From positions 86,316 to 150,315 of the forward strand of contig OMRP01000009.1 of NCBI GenBank assembly GCA_900313615.1: DNA of 64,000 nucleotides, in the 5' to 3' direction. Positions 33,946-45,900 of this stretch are shown here, piece by piece. This DNA comes from an uncultured Prevotellaceae bacterium (GTDB taxonomy: Bacteria; Bacteroidota; Bacteroidia; Bacteroidales; Bacteroidaceae). The translations under genes were made by a program, and so were the position numbers. The notes below the pieces were generated by a model. That model was not told the origin of the DNA. It made no database searches and saw only the letters and a program-made list of their open reading frames with translations. Positions within the stretch are counted from its first letter, which is position 1, and the number at the start of each line of letters is the position of its first letter.

Positions 33946-36603
33946 TTATTCGTTGGAGAAGTCTTCTTCAGAATCGTCCAAATCTATTGGGTCTTCTTCG
34001 GGGATTAATTCTACAGATTCGAGGGTGAGGGTGTATTCGTTGGTGGATGAAGTGGATGTGGAAGAACCACTTTGCATATAATTGTTCATATCGAAGCCTG
34101 TACCCCATTCGTGGTAAAGTTTTTTGTTTTTCTGTCCAGAGAGTACGACATACGGCTGAAGGCTTACACTTATCGCAGAAGCATAGCTCTTCAGCGTAAA
34201 GGTCAGGCTGAAATTAGCCTCTCCCGACTTTTTGCCAGATGTGTTTAAACTTGCAGCCTGTTCATTGGTATGATACTTTGTTTTTTCATTTGTATCAAAA
34301 TTGTCAACAAGTCCCCACTCATCAATTAACGACAGGCCATTGACATTTACAAATACTTTTATGTTGCAACAGTACCTTTCTTCTGGTTTTGCATTTTCAT
34401 CATACCATGCAGATGTCACCTTGAATTTTGTAATCGCTATTGAAGGATTGACTGAAGAGAAAGCTTTACCATTTTCATAATAAACTTTAGAAGTGCTCGT
34501 CTCGCCTATATATCTCCTGAAAAAAGGAACACAGGCATAGGTTTTTCCATCATTAAATTTTTGCGTCAACTTAGCTTCTATTGTCTTACCTGCCTTTGTA
34601 TCTTTTGTAATAAATGTATTACAATCCACGCTGTCAACCACATTTTTACCCAACATAACAATAAACCCAGGTTTATATTTTACGACACCAGCTTCAAATT
34701 CATTAAATCCAGTTTGAATACTACTTGCCATTCCTGTGTCAACCCCTATATCTTCAACTATGAAGGAAGCCTTATAAACTGGTTCATCATTTACCCATTC
34801 CACTCCAATTTTTAATTTTTTAGCTTTCGGAGTCATATAACGTTTAAAAAGAGGAAAGGTATGAATTTCCCAAGGACCTAACTCCCAAGAAAATTCTGTA
34901 TTTGGATGTTCCTCAGCTTCATGCTCTGTAGATTTTTCATATTTCTTTTTTTCTTTTTCCTTTTCTTCATCGGCTTTTCTCATAGACTCTTCTCGTCTTC
35001 GTTTTATATCTTCATAAGCTATTTTTGTCATTCCAGGATCGCTTTTCGGATTTCTTATATAATATGAATAAGATGGAGATACACGATCTGCGTATTCCAA
35101 CATGTGTATGATTCTTTCACTGGTATCATCAGGATTAAAAAACTCTTCTAAAAAAGCCCATTCTTCCAATGTACCATTATCTATATATTCCTGCTGTAAT
35201 GGGCCTAATATCTTTTTTACAACTTTGTTGAGGTTTGGGAATTTTTTTTCTATTTTGTTTCTAATTTTATTTAATATCTTCGTAATAAGCCTCCCTTTGG
35301 CTGATATGGCCAATGACCATAAAATTTCAAAGTCTCCCTGTACATAACTGTGATCCAAGAAATCAACGTGTCCTTGAAAATGAGGTTTTAAATATAATCT
35401 TCCATTAATAAAAACATCCCACTTTCCAAATCCGATATTAATCATGAGTTCCGGAAAATACAAGTCGCCACTAACACCTAATTCATCCCACCAAAAAGAG
35501 GCTGCACTTAATTTTCCCCCCCAATCTGTCACCTTCTTATCTAAGGTAACGATTCTTTTATTTCCAAACGGGATATTCAATCTGGGTTTTGCAATGAGAT
35601 TTAAATCAGCATCAATACCGATGCCTGCATTTAAATTTATATCAACCCCAGCTATTTTGATTTTATCCAGCATTTTGGATAACTTTTCGCTGTCTCTCAA
35701 GTAAGCCCATTTTGTAAATTCAGCCCCGAATTGCAAATCAAGAAAAAGGTCTAAATACCCCTCTCCTATATCTACATTCGCATGTAGATCGTCTGAACTG
35801 AATGGGTTCAAGTTAAAATCTCCTTTCGTTTCAGGAAACTTAAGGCCACCGCCAATTGATAAGATATCAAGTTTATCCGTATAACTAAGAGGATCTTCAT
35901 GTGGCATCTTAGGACCCTTAAGAAAGGGCTTAATATATTTATCCAAAATCCCTTGAACTGTCGAGAAATTCCAGGAATATGGTTTATCACCTTCCTCTTT
36001 TCGGGGACCGCCTTTGATATGATTAGGAGAAGAGGCTTCTTCCTCTGTCACCTCATCCTGATTGACCGTACCAAGTAAATTATCATCCTCATCGTAAACA
36101 TTAAACGCCCTGAAGTATTCGTTAAGGTCAGGATGGAGAGATACTTTAAATTCCTTATATGCCTCAAAAACATTTGTCGGAACGCCACTGACCTTGATAC
36201 AGTTATCCTCTTCACTTACATCATATATGAAATGGCACAAATAATCCCCAAAGAGTTCCTTGTTGTCACTTACCACCAGTTGCGTCTGTTTCGGCAGCAG
36301 GTCTTGGGGTACCGACTTATCAAAATAGATATACCGTAAGTTGCCCACCGTGTCCGTCCTGAGAATGTAGTTCGTCAACTCGTTGACAGCATTCAGATTC
36401 AAGGTGTTCTCATTGAGTTGATACGTCACGTCTCCGTATTCATACTTTTCCGTCACGGGGGCATCATAGCCGTTGCCGGTGTAGGTGGGCAGCGGGGATT
36501 CTTCAAGGAGGAGTTTGTCGTCGTCGATGAAGAGGGTGCAGGAGGTGAGGGCCAGGGTGAGAGTGGCCAAGAGGGTAGTTGATAGAGGGTTATTACTTTT
36601 CAT
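33946..36603 (-). CDS. Large lipoprotein of unknown function, last gene of the surface locus
   Basis: 885 residues. The signal ends TLALTSC (Cys22). A long beta-rich body follows (DILSIGGGLKFPETKGDF, YLDLFLDLQFGAEF, AGIGIDADLNLIAKPRLNI), then a helical region (LNKIRNKIEKKFPNLNK), a highly charged coiled segment near residues 540-565 (RRREESMRKADEEKEKEKKK), a second beta region and an acidic end (DLDDSEEDFSNE). I recognise no family. Codons in the middle (about 34.3-36.0 kb) are clearly more AT-rich than at either end of the gene or in its neighbours, suggesting a mosaic or acquired core. It follows the lipoprotein gene 36651-37556 by 47 bp and seems to close the operon. Confidence 0.7.
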   Translation of the reverse strand: MKSNNPLSTTLLATLTLALTSCTLFIDDDKLLLEESPLPTYTGNGYDAPVTEKYEYGDVTYQLNENTLNLNAVNELTNYILRTDTVGNLRYIYFDKSVPQDLLPKQTQLVVSDNKELFGDYLCHFIYDVSEEDNCIKVSGVPTNVFEAYKEFKVSLHPDLNEYFRAFNVYDEDDNLLGTVNQDEVTEEEASSPNHIKGGPRKEEGDKPYSWNFSTVQGILDKYIKPFLKGPKMPHEDPLSYTDKLDILSIGGGLKFPETKGDFNLNPFSSDDLHANVDIGEGYLDLFLDLQFGAEFTKWAYLRDSEKLSKMLDKIKIAGVDINLNAGIGIDADLNLIAKPRLNIPFGNKRIVTLDKKVTDWGGKLSAASFWWDELGVSGDLYFPELMINIGFGKWDVFINGRLYLKPHFQGHVDFLDHSYVQGDFEILWSLAISAKGRLITKILNKIRNKIEKKFPNLNKVVKKILGPLQQEYIDNGTLEEWAFLEEFFNPDDTSERIIHMLEYADRVSPSYSYYIRNPKSDPGMTKIAYEDIKRRREESMRKADEEKEKEKKKYEKSTEHEAEEHPNTEFSWELGPWEIHTFPLFKRYMTPKAKKLKIGVEWVNDEPVYKASFIVEDIGVDTGMASSIQTGFNEFEAGVVKYKPGFIVMLGKNVVDSVDCNTFITKDTKAGKTIEAKLTQKFNDGKTYACVPFFRRYIGETSTSKVYYENGKAFSSVNPSIAITKFKVTSAWYDENAKPEERYCCNIKVFVNVNGLSLIDEWGLVDNFDTNEKTKYHTNEQAASLNTSGKKSGEANFSLTFTLKSYASAISVSLQPYVVLSGQKNKKLYHEWGTGFDMNNYMQSGSSTSTSSTNEYTLTLESVELIPEEDPIDLDDSEEDFSNE

Positions 36604-36650
36604 AGCGGTGGAGGGTTGAGTGATGATTGACGAGTGACAAGCTAAGAGGG

Positions 36651-37556
36651 TTAGGGATAGGTGATTTCGATAACATTGTCGTCGTCATCGGTGGTGTCGT
36701 CGTAGCCGAAGTTGTAGAGGTCGTAGCCGAAGAAATACTCGCGGGCATTGTCATCGAGGACCAAGGGGTAGAGGTTGGAGAGTGTGCCGTGTGTCTCTCC
36801 GTCGAAGCGCAGGTGGCCGGGGAAAAGCTCGATGAGGGGCCTGCCCCGGTAGATACACATCAGGTCGATCCAGTCGCCGTACTCGAAGGGGCTCCAGATA
36901 CGCAGTTCCATATACGGCTTGCCGTTCGCCGAGCGCATCTTGCCGATGCCTCGCAGCTCATAGTCGTTGTAGGCGGCGATGATAAGCGAGTCCTCGTCGT
37001 CGGCGGTATATTTCTTCCCATGTATGGTGACGTCGGCATAGATCACCATGTCGTAAGGATAGTCCTTGGGATTGAGATACGCCTCGGGGATGACATTCAC
37101 CAGGCAGGAGTCCTGCAAGCGGTCGCTGACACTCATGGCGTAGGCCACGGTGAGCCCTTCGCTCACGCCGAGCACCGAGTCGTTGACCATGGTGGCTATG
37201 TCGTCGTTCTTGGTCTGCCACCATATCTCCTGGTTCGACACGTCGTCGGGAGCGAAAAGCACGGGGAGTGGGTATTTGTCGCCCACCATGATATTGACCA
37301 CCTTCTTGGGGAGCTTCATCTGATGTGCCGAGACAGGGGTGCCCTCCCAATACTCGCCACAGGAGGTGACGAGGAAAAGGAGGAAGAGGAAAAGGAAGCC
37401 TCCCCCTGCCCCCCTCCGAAGGAAGATCGTTTGCTTGTAGTGGTTAAAGCTTTTGACAAACCACCCCTGCCCCTCCTTTAAAAAAGGAGGGGAAAAGATA
37501 GACTCCTTTGGAAAAGAAAGGGAAAATGATAGCTTGTTGATTATTTTATGTTTCAT
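36651..37556 (-). CDS. Lipoprotein of the surface locus with a repeat-expanded signal region
   Basis: 301 residues from MKHKIINKLSFS at 37556. The lipobox LFLVTSC would place the acylated cysteine at residue 66, far later than normal, because the N-terminus includes SPPFLKEGQGWFVKSF and FLRRGAGGG, translated from spacer-type repeat DNA (CCCCTCC/GGAGGGG). The mature part starts GEYWEGTPVSAHQMKLPKK and contains an Ig/BIG2-like stretch (VVNIMVGDKYPLPVLFAP, GVSEGLTVAYAMSV). It ends in an acidic tail (DDTTDDDDNVIEITYP). No function is assigned. It lies between the fibronectin-type gene and the terminal lipoprotein gene. Whether the signal still works is uncertain. Confidence 0.65.
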   Translation of the reverse strand: MKHKIINKLSFSLSFPKESIFSPPFLKEGQGWFVKSFNHYKQTIFLRRGAGGGFLFLFLLFLVTSCGEYWEGTPVSAHQMKLPKKVVNIMVGDKYPLPVLFAPDDVSNQEIWWQTKNDDIATMVNDSVLGVSEGLTVAYAMSVSDRLQDSCLVNVIPEAYLNPKDYPYDMVIYADVTIHGKKYTADDEDSLIIAAYNDYELRGIGKMRSANGKPYMELRIWSPFEYGDWIDLMCIYRGRPLIELFPGHLRFDGETHGTLSNLYPLVLDDNAREYFFGYDLYNFGYDDTTDDDDNVIEITYP

Positions 37557-37688
37557 TTGCGTTCGTTTTTTCGGACACTGATTGGACTTTTTTTCACAGA
37601 AATTGCCAAAAATCAATCATGAATTGCCATGAATTGTAACTTTTCACTCGGAGTTCGGTGCCCTCCCTTGGGGAGGGACGGGGTGGGT

Positions 37689-39965
37689 TTACTCATCTCC
37701 CCGTTTCACGGTGATGGTGTTGGAGGGGTTACTCTGACGGCCGTCGCGCCACTGTATCATGATGTAGTATTCCGCCTGCTCGCCCTTGCGGAGGAGCTGG
37801 TCGGTATATGTCAGGTCCGTCTTGGGCACGCTGACCACGAAAGAGAATTTCTTCTCACCCTGTCCCTTGCGGTAGATGCAGTAGTAATAGTCGCCGTCGA
37901 GAGGCAGCTTGCCCGTTTCCCATGCCAGCTTCGTCTGCTGCTTGTCGCGGAAATAGTCACCGATGAGGCGCAGGTCCACCTTCCACACCTTCGGTCCTCG
38001 GTGGTACCAGCTCACCGCCAGTCCGTCGCCCGTGAAGGGCGACGAGTTATGCGACTCCACATAGTAGTAATAGCGTTTGTCGCGGTTGTAGGGCGGGTTG
38101 TCATCGATGGTGATGCGGTAGCCCGTGTTCTTCAGCGAGTCCTGCTCATAGCGTCCTATGACCTCCCACTGGCCGTCCTCTCCCAAGCGCCGGTATGCCA
38201 CGTGGTATCTCATATCCACGTCCATGCCCACTATCCACTCCATGTGCATGCCATCAGCATCGCTGTGTGCCGACGTGTCGAGGTGGGGCAGCGAGGGTGG
38301 CGACACATGGGGGCGCTGCACCTGCAGCCACGGACTCCACGGCCCGATGTTCGTGGAGTAATCCACCGCACGCACCTGGTAGTAGATATAGTCCTGGTTC
38401 ACGTCGAGAGCCAGCGAGTCGATGAACTCCGTGTCGCGGATACCCCCCTGGTTGCGTATGATGAACGTGTGCGTGGTGTCGTTGGCGTAGGCGATGTCGT
38501 AGTAGTCAATGTCATCGTCGGGGCAAGCGTTCCATTTCAGGATGGCATACGCCCACTTGCTCTGCTTCACAGTCAGCGAGTCGCCCTGCGGCAGCTGAAT
38601 GTTCACGCGGAGCGAGTCCGGCGCGTCGGGCGCCTTGTAGTCACGCAGTGCTATCTGCTGCACTAATGAGCGGCTCTCATTGCCCGTCTTGTCGTATGCC
38701 GACACATAGATGAATCCCGTTATCTTCCCCGTCATGTCAACGCTGTAGAGCGTGTCCGAGGGTGGTATCATCTCGTTGTTGAGCAGTTGCCACTCCTTGC
38801 CCGTCACCTTCGGGCTGTTGTAGTGTATGCAGTAGCCCTCCAGATCTTTCTCCATGGCCGGTTTCTCCCACACGATATGTGCGATGACACGAGCCATGGG
38901 ATCGCTGTCGTCGGGTCGTTCCAGGACGACGTATTTCAGTATGGGTGCCGTCGGCGGCTGTATGTCGCGCACCACGACGCGCCGTGCCGGCGACGGCTCG
39001 CTCAGGTCGGCGAAGGCATCGTAGCCCATGATGCGGTATTCGTAGATACCCAGGTCGGGCACCGAGTCGCCGATGAGTCGGTAGTCCTCTTTCTCCGGCT
39101 GTTCCACCATCGATAGGTAGGGCTTGTCGTTGATGCGCTGCCACCGTCCGTTGACGGACGTGCCGTCGAGCGTGCTCACCATGCGCCGTTCTATCTCGTA
39201 GCTGGAATGTTCACGGTCCCACCACCCCACGATGATATGGTTCGGTCCCGACAGCGAGTCCGTCATCTGTGGGTTGAAGGGCTGCGGGCTGAATCTGTTG
39301 TTCACCACCCCCTCTGCCACTCCCGGCTCGAATATCAGTCGTCCGCCGTTGTCCCACAGCGTGGGTTGGATGTAATAGTCGTATGTTGCCCCCGGTGTCA
39401 CGTCGCGGTCGGTGAAGCGTGCCGCCATGTCCTCCGCCAGGTCTTTGCGCCATTCCGCCACCACCATGGTGAAGGCGAAGGCGATGTCCTGCTCCGAGTT
39501 GTCTTCGAGCGTGCGTCCCATGCTACCTTGCGGTTCCTCCTTATAATTATGCGCATCGCCATAGAGCAGTCCCTGCGGAATGAGTGCCAGCGAGTCGGTG
39601 TCGGGATATTTCGCCCTGAAGCGTTCCAGGGATAGCGGCTTGAGACCGTAGGCCAGCGTGTCGATATGCAGTCCCGGCTGTCCGTCGCGTCTGACGCGGA
39701 GTATGTTCACGCCGAAGTCGCACAGGTATTTATACGATGCATAGTCCTCCGCCACCCACCGCAGCACGATGCTGTCGCCGTAGGTTCGTGTGAGCAGTCT
39801 TATCTTCGTGGTGACGAGAGCGTGCATCTCCGGCCTCGCCACCGTGTTGTGGGGTGTCTTTATCTTCGGCGACCCTGCATTGGTGTCGCTGCCCTGCGCC
39901 GCCGCCGTGAGGGAGAGGGCGAGGAGGATAATCAGACTAATATATTTATTATTCAATCTTACCAT
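37689..39965 (-). CDS. Exported fibronectin type III-like protein
   Basis: 758 residues from MVRLNNKYISLIILLALSLT at 39965, a good signal peptide ending LTAAAQ; an upstream ATG at 40079 would read into the giant gene. The body has several FN3-like modules with the repeated WxxxxDxxxxxYxI/YRV pattern (WWDREHSSYEIERRM, GIYEYRIMGYDAFADLSEP, ILKWNACPDDDIDYYDIAY, YIYYQVRAVDYSTNIGPWS). It begins 17 bp inside the 3' end of the giant gene, so the two are translationally coupled. In other Bacteroidota, giant TANFOR-type proteins commonly have an FN3 partner beside them; this is recalled knowledge. Probably a partner in the same surface structure. Confidence 0.75.
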   Translation of the reverse strand: MVRLNNKYISLIILLALSLTAAAQGSDTNAGSPKIKTPHNTVARPEMHALVTTKIRLLTRTYGDSIVLRWVAEDYASYKYLCDFGVNILRVRRDGQPGLHIDTLAYGLKPLSLERFRAKYPDTDSLALIPQGLLYGDAHNYKEEPQGSMGRTLEDNSEQDIAFAFTMVVAEWRKDLAEDMAARFTDRDVTPGATYDYYIQPTLWDNGGRLIFEPGVAEGVVNNRFSPQPFNPQMTDSLSGPNHIIVGWWDREHSSYEIERRMVSTLDGTSVNGRWQRINDKPYLSMVEQPEKEDYRLIGDSVPDLGIYEYRIMGYDAFADLSEPSPARRVVVRDIQPPTAPILKYVVLERPDDSDPMARVIAHIVWEKPAMEKDLEGYCIHYNSPKVTGKEWQLLNNEMIPPSDTLYSVDMTGKITGFIYVSAYDKTGNESRSLVQQIALRDYKAPDAPDSLRVNIQLPQGDSLTVKQSKWAYAILKWNACPDDDIDYYDIAYANDTTHTFIIRNQGGIRDTEFIDSLALDVNQDYIYYQVRAVDYSTNIGPWSPWLQVQRPHVSPPSLPHLDTSAHSDADGMHMEWIVGMDVDMRYHVAYRRLGEDGQWEVIGRYEQDSLKNTGYRITIDDNPPYNRDKRYYYYVESHNSSPFTGDGLAVSWYHRGPKVWKVDLRLIGDYFRDKQQTKLAWETGKLPLDGDYYYCIYRKGQGEKKFSFVVSVPKTDLTYTDQLLRKGEQAEYYIMIQWRDGRQSNPSNTITVKRGDE

Positions 39966-42900
39966 ATCCTTGGTATTTAAATGAGCCTGTTGTACCTTTT
40001 TTGAAACCGATTTTTGTAAAGTGTTTAATATATATTTCTGGATCGTTACTACTCTGAATGTCATACGGTATTGCCACAACTAATCCAGAAACATTAGCGA
40101 ACACTTGACTATATTTCGTCACCTTATCTGTAATGAACTCATCGACCACCATACTCTTTAAATTCAAACATGAAACAAACATCCATTCCATATTTGTAAC
40201 ATTCGAAGTATTGCCTTTAAACACCAAAGTTTCAAGATTCCTACAGTTATAGAACATGTATGACATATTCGTCACTTTACTGGTATTCCTATCGAATGTG
40301 AGGTTATTCAAACTGGTACAGTTATAGAACATGTGTGACATATCTGTCACATTCTTAGTGTCCCAAGTAGTAGTTCCAGCTTTAAACGCATCTACGAATT
40401 TCAGTTTTGTACAGCTTTCGAACATGTATGACATATCTGTTACATTGGCTGTTGATTTAGAGCATAGTAAACCACCAAATCTATCCAGGCTACTGCAACC
40501 ACTAAACATACTACGCATAGTGGTAGCACTTTCCGTATTGAGTTCGAAGTCAGAACCCAAATCCGAGAATGTCAGTTTCTTACAGTTTTTGAACATAGAC
40601 GACATGTCAGTCACCTTGCCTGTCTTAATGCCGCTCAGGTTGAGAGAAGTCAATGTTTCACATCCATCGAACATACTCTTCATATTGGTGACTTTGTCCG
40701 TTATCATCGTACTCAGGTTCAAAGAAGAGATTTTTTTACAATTATAGAACATAAAGGAAGTATTCGTTAGACTAACCGTATTGAAGGTTCCGAACGTTAT
40801 CGAAGTAAGACCTCTACACTCAGAGAACATACGTTCCGTGGTGGTCACCTTTCTGGGATCGAATGAACTGAGACTCAAGGAGCCAAGAGCACTACAACCC
40901 TGGAACATTCGTGACATTGTTGTTACTTCTCCAACATTGAACTTGCTCAAATTCAACGATTTCAATGAACTACACCCATTAAACATAGATGCCATTGATG
41001 TCACCTTGGACGTGTTCAAGTTCTCCATTCCTTGGATAGTGGTCAATGCAGAGCAATTAGCGAACCAATAACTGGTGGTCGTCGGCTGCATATCGGCAAA
41101 TGACTCATCGAACACCACAGTCTGAGGATTATAGAATGACCACACGGTGCCTGTTTTTCCACCAGATGTATAGACACCAGATTTCAACACATCATTGCCT
41201 TTCCATACCTTGGTTACTTTCATCCCATTGTACTTGTCACCTTCTTTGTACGGATATTTATACATGAACGTAAGTGTCTTGTTTCCATCCGTCCATACAA
41301 TCTGTGCAATCTGTGAACCCTCTACCACAATTCTACCTTTCGTATCTTCCACAAATCCCAGTTTATCCACAAAGGCTCTTCTGACGATTTTCTGTGTCTC
41401 TGCGTCAGGAGTCAGTATCTCAAGATCTTTGACATTAGAGAATGTAGAAGAGGTATTCGTCTTGTTGTAATGGTCAAGATTGAAGCCACTTCCCACTTTC
41501 ATTGATTTCAGTTTTTTACATTCTTCAAACGGATCGTTTATACTCTCCACTTTAGCGGTATTGAAATTCCTGATATCAAGTTCCGTCAATGCATTGCAAT
41601 ATCCGAACATATTATTCATGCTCGTTACTTCGGACGTATTAAATCCCGACACATCGATTGATTCTAATGAGCTACAACCATAGAACATATATGCCATCTT
41701 CGTAACCTTCTCAGTGTTGAAATGTGTCACATCCAACGATTTGAGATTACCAGTACCATTGAACATATAATTCATATTGGTTACCTCTGACGTATTCAGA
41801 TTCTCTATTCCTTCAATACTCTTCAGTGCATGTTTTCCGTAGAACCACCATGCCGTAGATTTAGGACGGACATCGGCAAATGACTTTTCAAATACCACCT
41901 TTTCACATTGCGCAATTCTCCATCCCGTCTCAGACGTGGTATTTGTATTCGTCACATTTGTTCCACTCCATACTTTGGTAATGGTCTGTCCTCCGTATGA
42001 GTCGCCCACGTGGTATTCAATGTCATTGATGAAATACAGCGTCTTGTTGCCTTCCGTCCAGATGACTTGTGCCACCTTCGACGGCTCACCATCGTAGAAT
42101 CTTCCTGTGACACCCTCGACGAAGCCCAGTTTCTGTGTGAAGTTCTGGCGAACATCCTCCATGTTTCCACCTTCCACGCATACAGCCATCCCGCTTACAT
42201 CCTTGAAGACAGGTACAGCACTTTCCATTCCATTTATGGAGATGAAGTCGGATGTCAGTCGCAGTTTTCTCAAAGAGGTACAACCAGCAAAGGTTCCAGC
42301 CCATTCATCTGTTATACCCCTGGTATCGAAGTTCCTCAAATCAAGCTCCGGTAGTTTCGAACAGTTTCTGAACATTATATAAATGCTCTTGCTATTCTTG
42401 GTATCAAATGATGACACATCAAGATTAGTCAGTGAAGAACAGCCATAGAACATACCCGCCATAATCGAGACGTTAGATGTGCAGAAGCTCCTCAAATCGA
42501 GAGACCGCAGTTTAGAACAGCCAGAGAACATATCCCACATTGTTGTCACATTAGATGTATTGAAAGTACTCACATCAAGACTCTCCAAATTTTTACAGCC
42601 TTCGAACATCTTTGCCATGTTCTTCACCTTTGACGTGTCAAAATTCCTCAAGTTGAGTGAGGTCAGTCCAGAATATGAGAACATTGATTGCATATTCTCC
42701 ACCATTGACGTGTTCAGGTTTTCCAACCCAGTTATGCTCTTAAGGCTCTCCATGTGGTCGAACCAGGAATCGGTACGTTCTACCTTCACGTCCTTGAACG
42801 AACTGTCGAACACCACCTTTTCAATCTTCTTATAGGTATCGTCCAAATTCAGTCGCCATTGCGGGAATTCTGCGTATATGTTCACATCGCTCCAAACATT

Positions 42901-45900
42901 CACGATTTCCAATCCATTGTAGGTGTTACCCACTTTGTAATTGGTAGTCGTTCCGAGGAAATGGAGTTCATATACACGACCGTTCTTCAGCAACAAAGCC
43001 TTGCTGGGTTTCATGACTGTGACATGAGACCAAGATTTGAAATAGTTTTGAATCAGCGTATTGACATCGTAATTCATATAAATTGCACAATTGCCGTTCA
43101 TATTCTTACCCATATCCGCCACGTTGCTTGAGTTTGTCAACTTAGGAGCCTTGAAACTGATAATGTTCAGTTTCTTCAATGCGTTACATCCCTGGAACAT
43201 ACTTGCCACGTTAGTAATGCTTTCCGTGTTGAATCCCGACAAATCCAGTTCTTCAAGAATGCTGCAATTGTAGAACATCTCACTCATGTTCGACACCTTC
43301 CGGGTATCAAAGTCACTTACCAGATTGTTGTAACGCATCTTACGGCAATCCTTGAACATGGCAAACATATTTAAGACCTTGCTTGTTGAGTCAAACACGT
43401 TATTGCCAAGTCCACCCTTCTTTAATTCCCAAAGGTTTTCACAACCACTGAACATCCGTCCCATGTCCTGTACATTTGCCGTAGTGAAGTTCGGACTGAA
43501 ATCTATACTACTCAAATCCTTACATCCTTCAAACATACCAGTCATTAGATTGACCTTCGTTGTTTTGAAATAACTCTCATAATCCATGAAGTCATAGAAC
43601 TGGATATCCGTCAACTGCTCACACCCACGGAACATGTACCTCATGTTTTCCACATTATCCGTCATGAAGTACCTTAAATCGAGTTTTGTCAGGCTGGAAC
43701 AATTCTCAAACAGAGATTCCATGCTCTTCACATCCTTGGTACGCAGTTTTTTCGTGATTTTAACTTCCGTCAGGCTCACACAGTCACGGAACCACGCATA
43801 CATGGAGGCGGGTGAGGTCTTGAACGACTCGTCGAAGAATACTTTGGTGAGTTTCGTGTTCCGTGCCCATCCCGGGATACCATTGCCCGTATTGAGCACC
43901 TGGTCACCCTTGAACACCTGCTTCACTGTCAGGCCGTCGTAGCTGTTATATTTGGTCTTGATGTCGCCCGAGTATCCCACCTTCAGGTCGTTGGGGTCAT
44001 ACATGAAGATTAATGTCTGCTGTCCCGAGTTGTTTTCTGCCAAGATAGCCCTTATGGTGTTGTTGTCTGCGTTCTTTCGTCCCGGTATCTGCTCCTTGAT
44101 TTCCTCCTTGAGCAGTATGTTGATATAGGATACGAGGGTGTTAGGTACGCTGACAAACATATCATTATAGACTCCTACATATTCATCGGCATTGAAAGCA
44201 GAGATATTGAGGTTCTTCAGCTGCGAGCAGCCATAAAACATCTCTTCACACCTTCCAACGCTCTCACCCGAGAACGAGCGGAGGTCAAGACTTGTCAGGC
44301 TTGAACAGTTCTTGAACATCTGCGTCATGTTTACCACGTTCTGTGTACTGAAGTTCTGTCCTCTTACGTTAAGCGACTTCAATTTCTTACAGTTAGCGAA
44401 CAGATAGTTCATCCGTTTCACGTTACGTGTGTCTAATGCCGAGAGGTCAAGTGTCTCCAGGCTCTCACAAGCCGAGAACATGGCATCCATGTTCGTCACG
44501 CTCGCCGTGTTCAGGTTCTCCAATCCCGTTATGGATTTCAGTTTTTCACAGCGTGTGAACCAATAGCTCAGGTCTTTCAGTTCCACCTCTTTGAATGACT
44601 TGTCGATGACTAATCGTTCCATCTGTGTCCTGATGTCCGTATCACCGGTCCAGTCATGGCTGAGCACTTGGTCGCCCTTGAACCTACCGTTCAGAGCTAT
44701 TTGCTCTTTGTTATATTCGCTCTTCAGAGAATAGTTTTCCTTGGAGAACAGCAGGGTAAGCGTCTTGTTGCCTGGTGTATAGATGGCCCACGGAGTGGCA
44801 TAGTCGCTTGTCGTTATCATGTCCTGCTCCGCATTGATGATGGCATTTGACATGTCGGCCATGGTCTTGATGTCGCTGTCTGCTCCTATCTTGAATGTAT
44901 TCAACCACGGTTGTGCAGCCCGCCGTTTCATGTGGTACAGGCCCGTACTGATGTCGTATGCATCGACACGATAGGTCTGCGCCGTAAATTGTGTCACCTC
45001 TTTCAGTGCGCCGTAACTGTCAAATTGATCAATAGCCACCTGTCTGTCGCCCGAATAGCTGTCACTATACTGGCTGTTCGTAGATTTCTGGAACACCTGC
45101 GGCAATAGGTCTTCAGACCACGGTGATGGCTTGTCGCCAATGAGTCGGAAGAAAAGGATATTCGACACGCCCGTATTCCATCGTGTCTCCGCCGGCAAGT
45201 CTTTGCTGACTGAGCTTCTGAATCCTCGCTTCAATAGATTCAGGTGTCTTCCGTTGTAATAAGTATCATTGTCATCGGTATCACCAAAACAACCGCCGAA
45301 GATAAGTGGCAGCTGGTAGTAAGGCACACGGACCGTCACGCCCCTTTCGGAGATCTCGACATACTGTCCACGGTGGAGGTTGCTCCAGGACTTCTGAAGC
45401 ATATTGAAATAACTATCCCCTACGTTGCCTACATTTTGAACAGGATCACCTACTACGAACAACATACCAAAATTATCCCATAATTCCCGTGCCTCGTCTC
45501 TCAGTTTGATGCTTATCCTCGAAGCCACGCTATAAGGAGCCATGAAGTCCTCTGCTATCTCGGAGAAGTTGTAAGTGTTGTCATCCTGCGACACGCCGAG
45601 GATGCGCGGTTTGACCGTCGATGCCGTCCCCGTCTGGTTGGCGGCGGTAATCATACCATTGACTTTCATGGTCGAGGGCAGTGGCCACTGCGGGAACCCT
45701 TCCTGTGTGCCATAGAAGTTCCAGTTGTTCCACGTCTTATACATGTCATCGCGCAGGAATATCAACGACTTGGCGGTAGCCCCCTTGATGAAGTCGCTGT
45801 TGACCACTGTTCCGTTGTAGTCATATACGAGCGATTCGGATGCGAACGGAGTGTACATGTAGTCAAAGTCGTAGCCGTTGAGTTTACGGTCGCCTATGAA

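Noticed and set aside
36627-38666. Long plus-strand frames (284 and 345 codons) opposite the lipoprotein and FN3 genes
   Set aside because: The minus-strand frames have signal peptides and domain patterns and fit the operon; the plus-strand ones are shadows.
40331-43942. Many plus-strand frames opposite the leucine-rich part of the giant gene
   Set aside because: They are the complementary reading of the repeated LRR codons, contain recurring low-information patterns, and lack starts with upstream signals.
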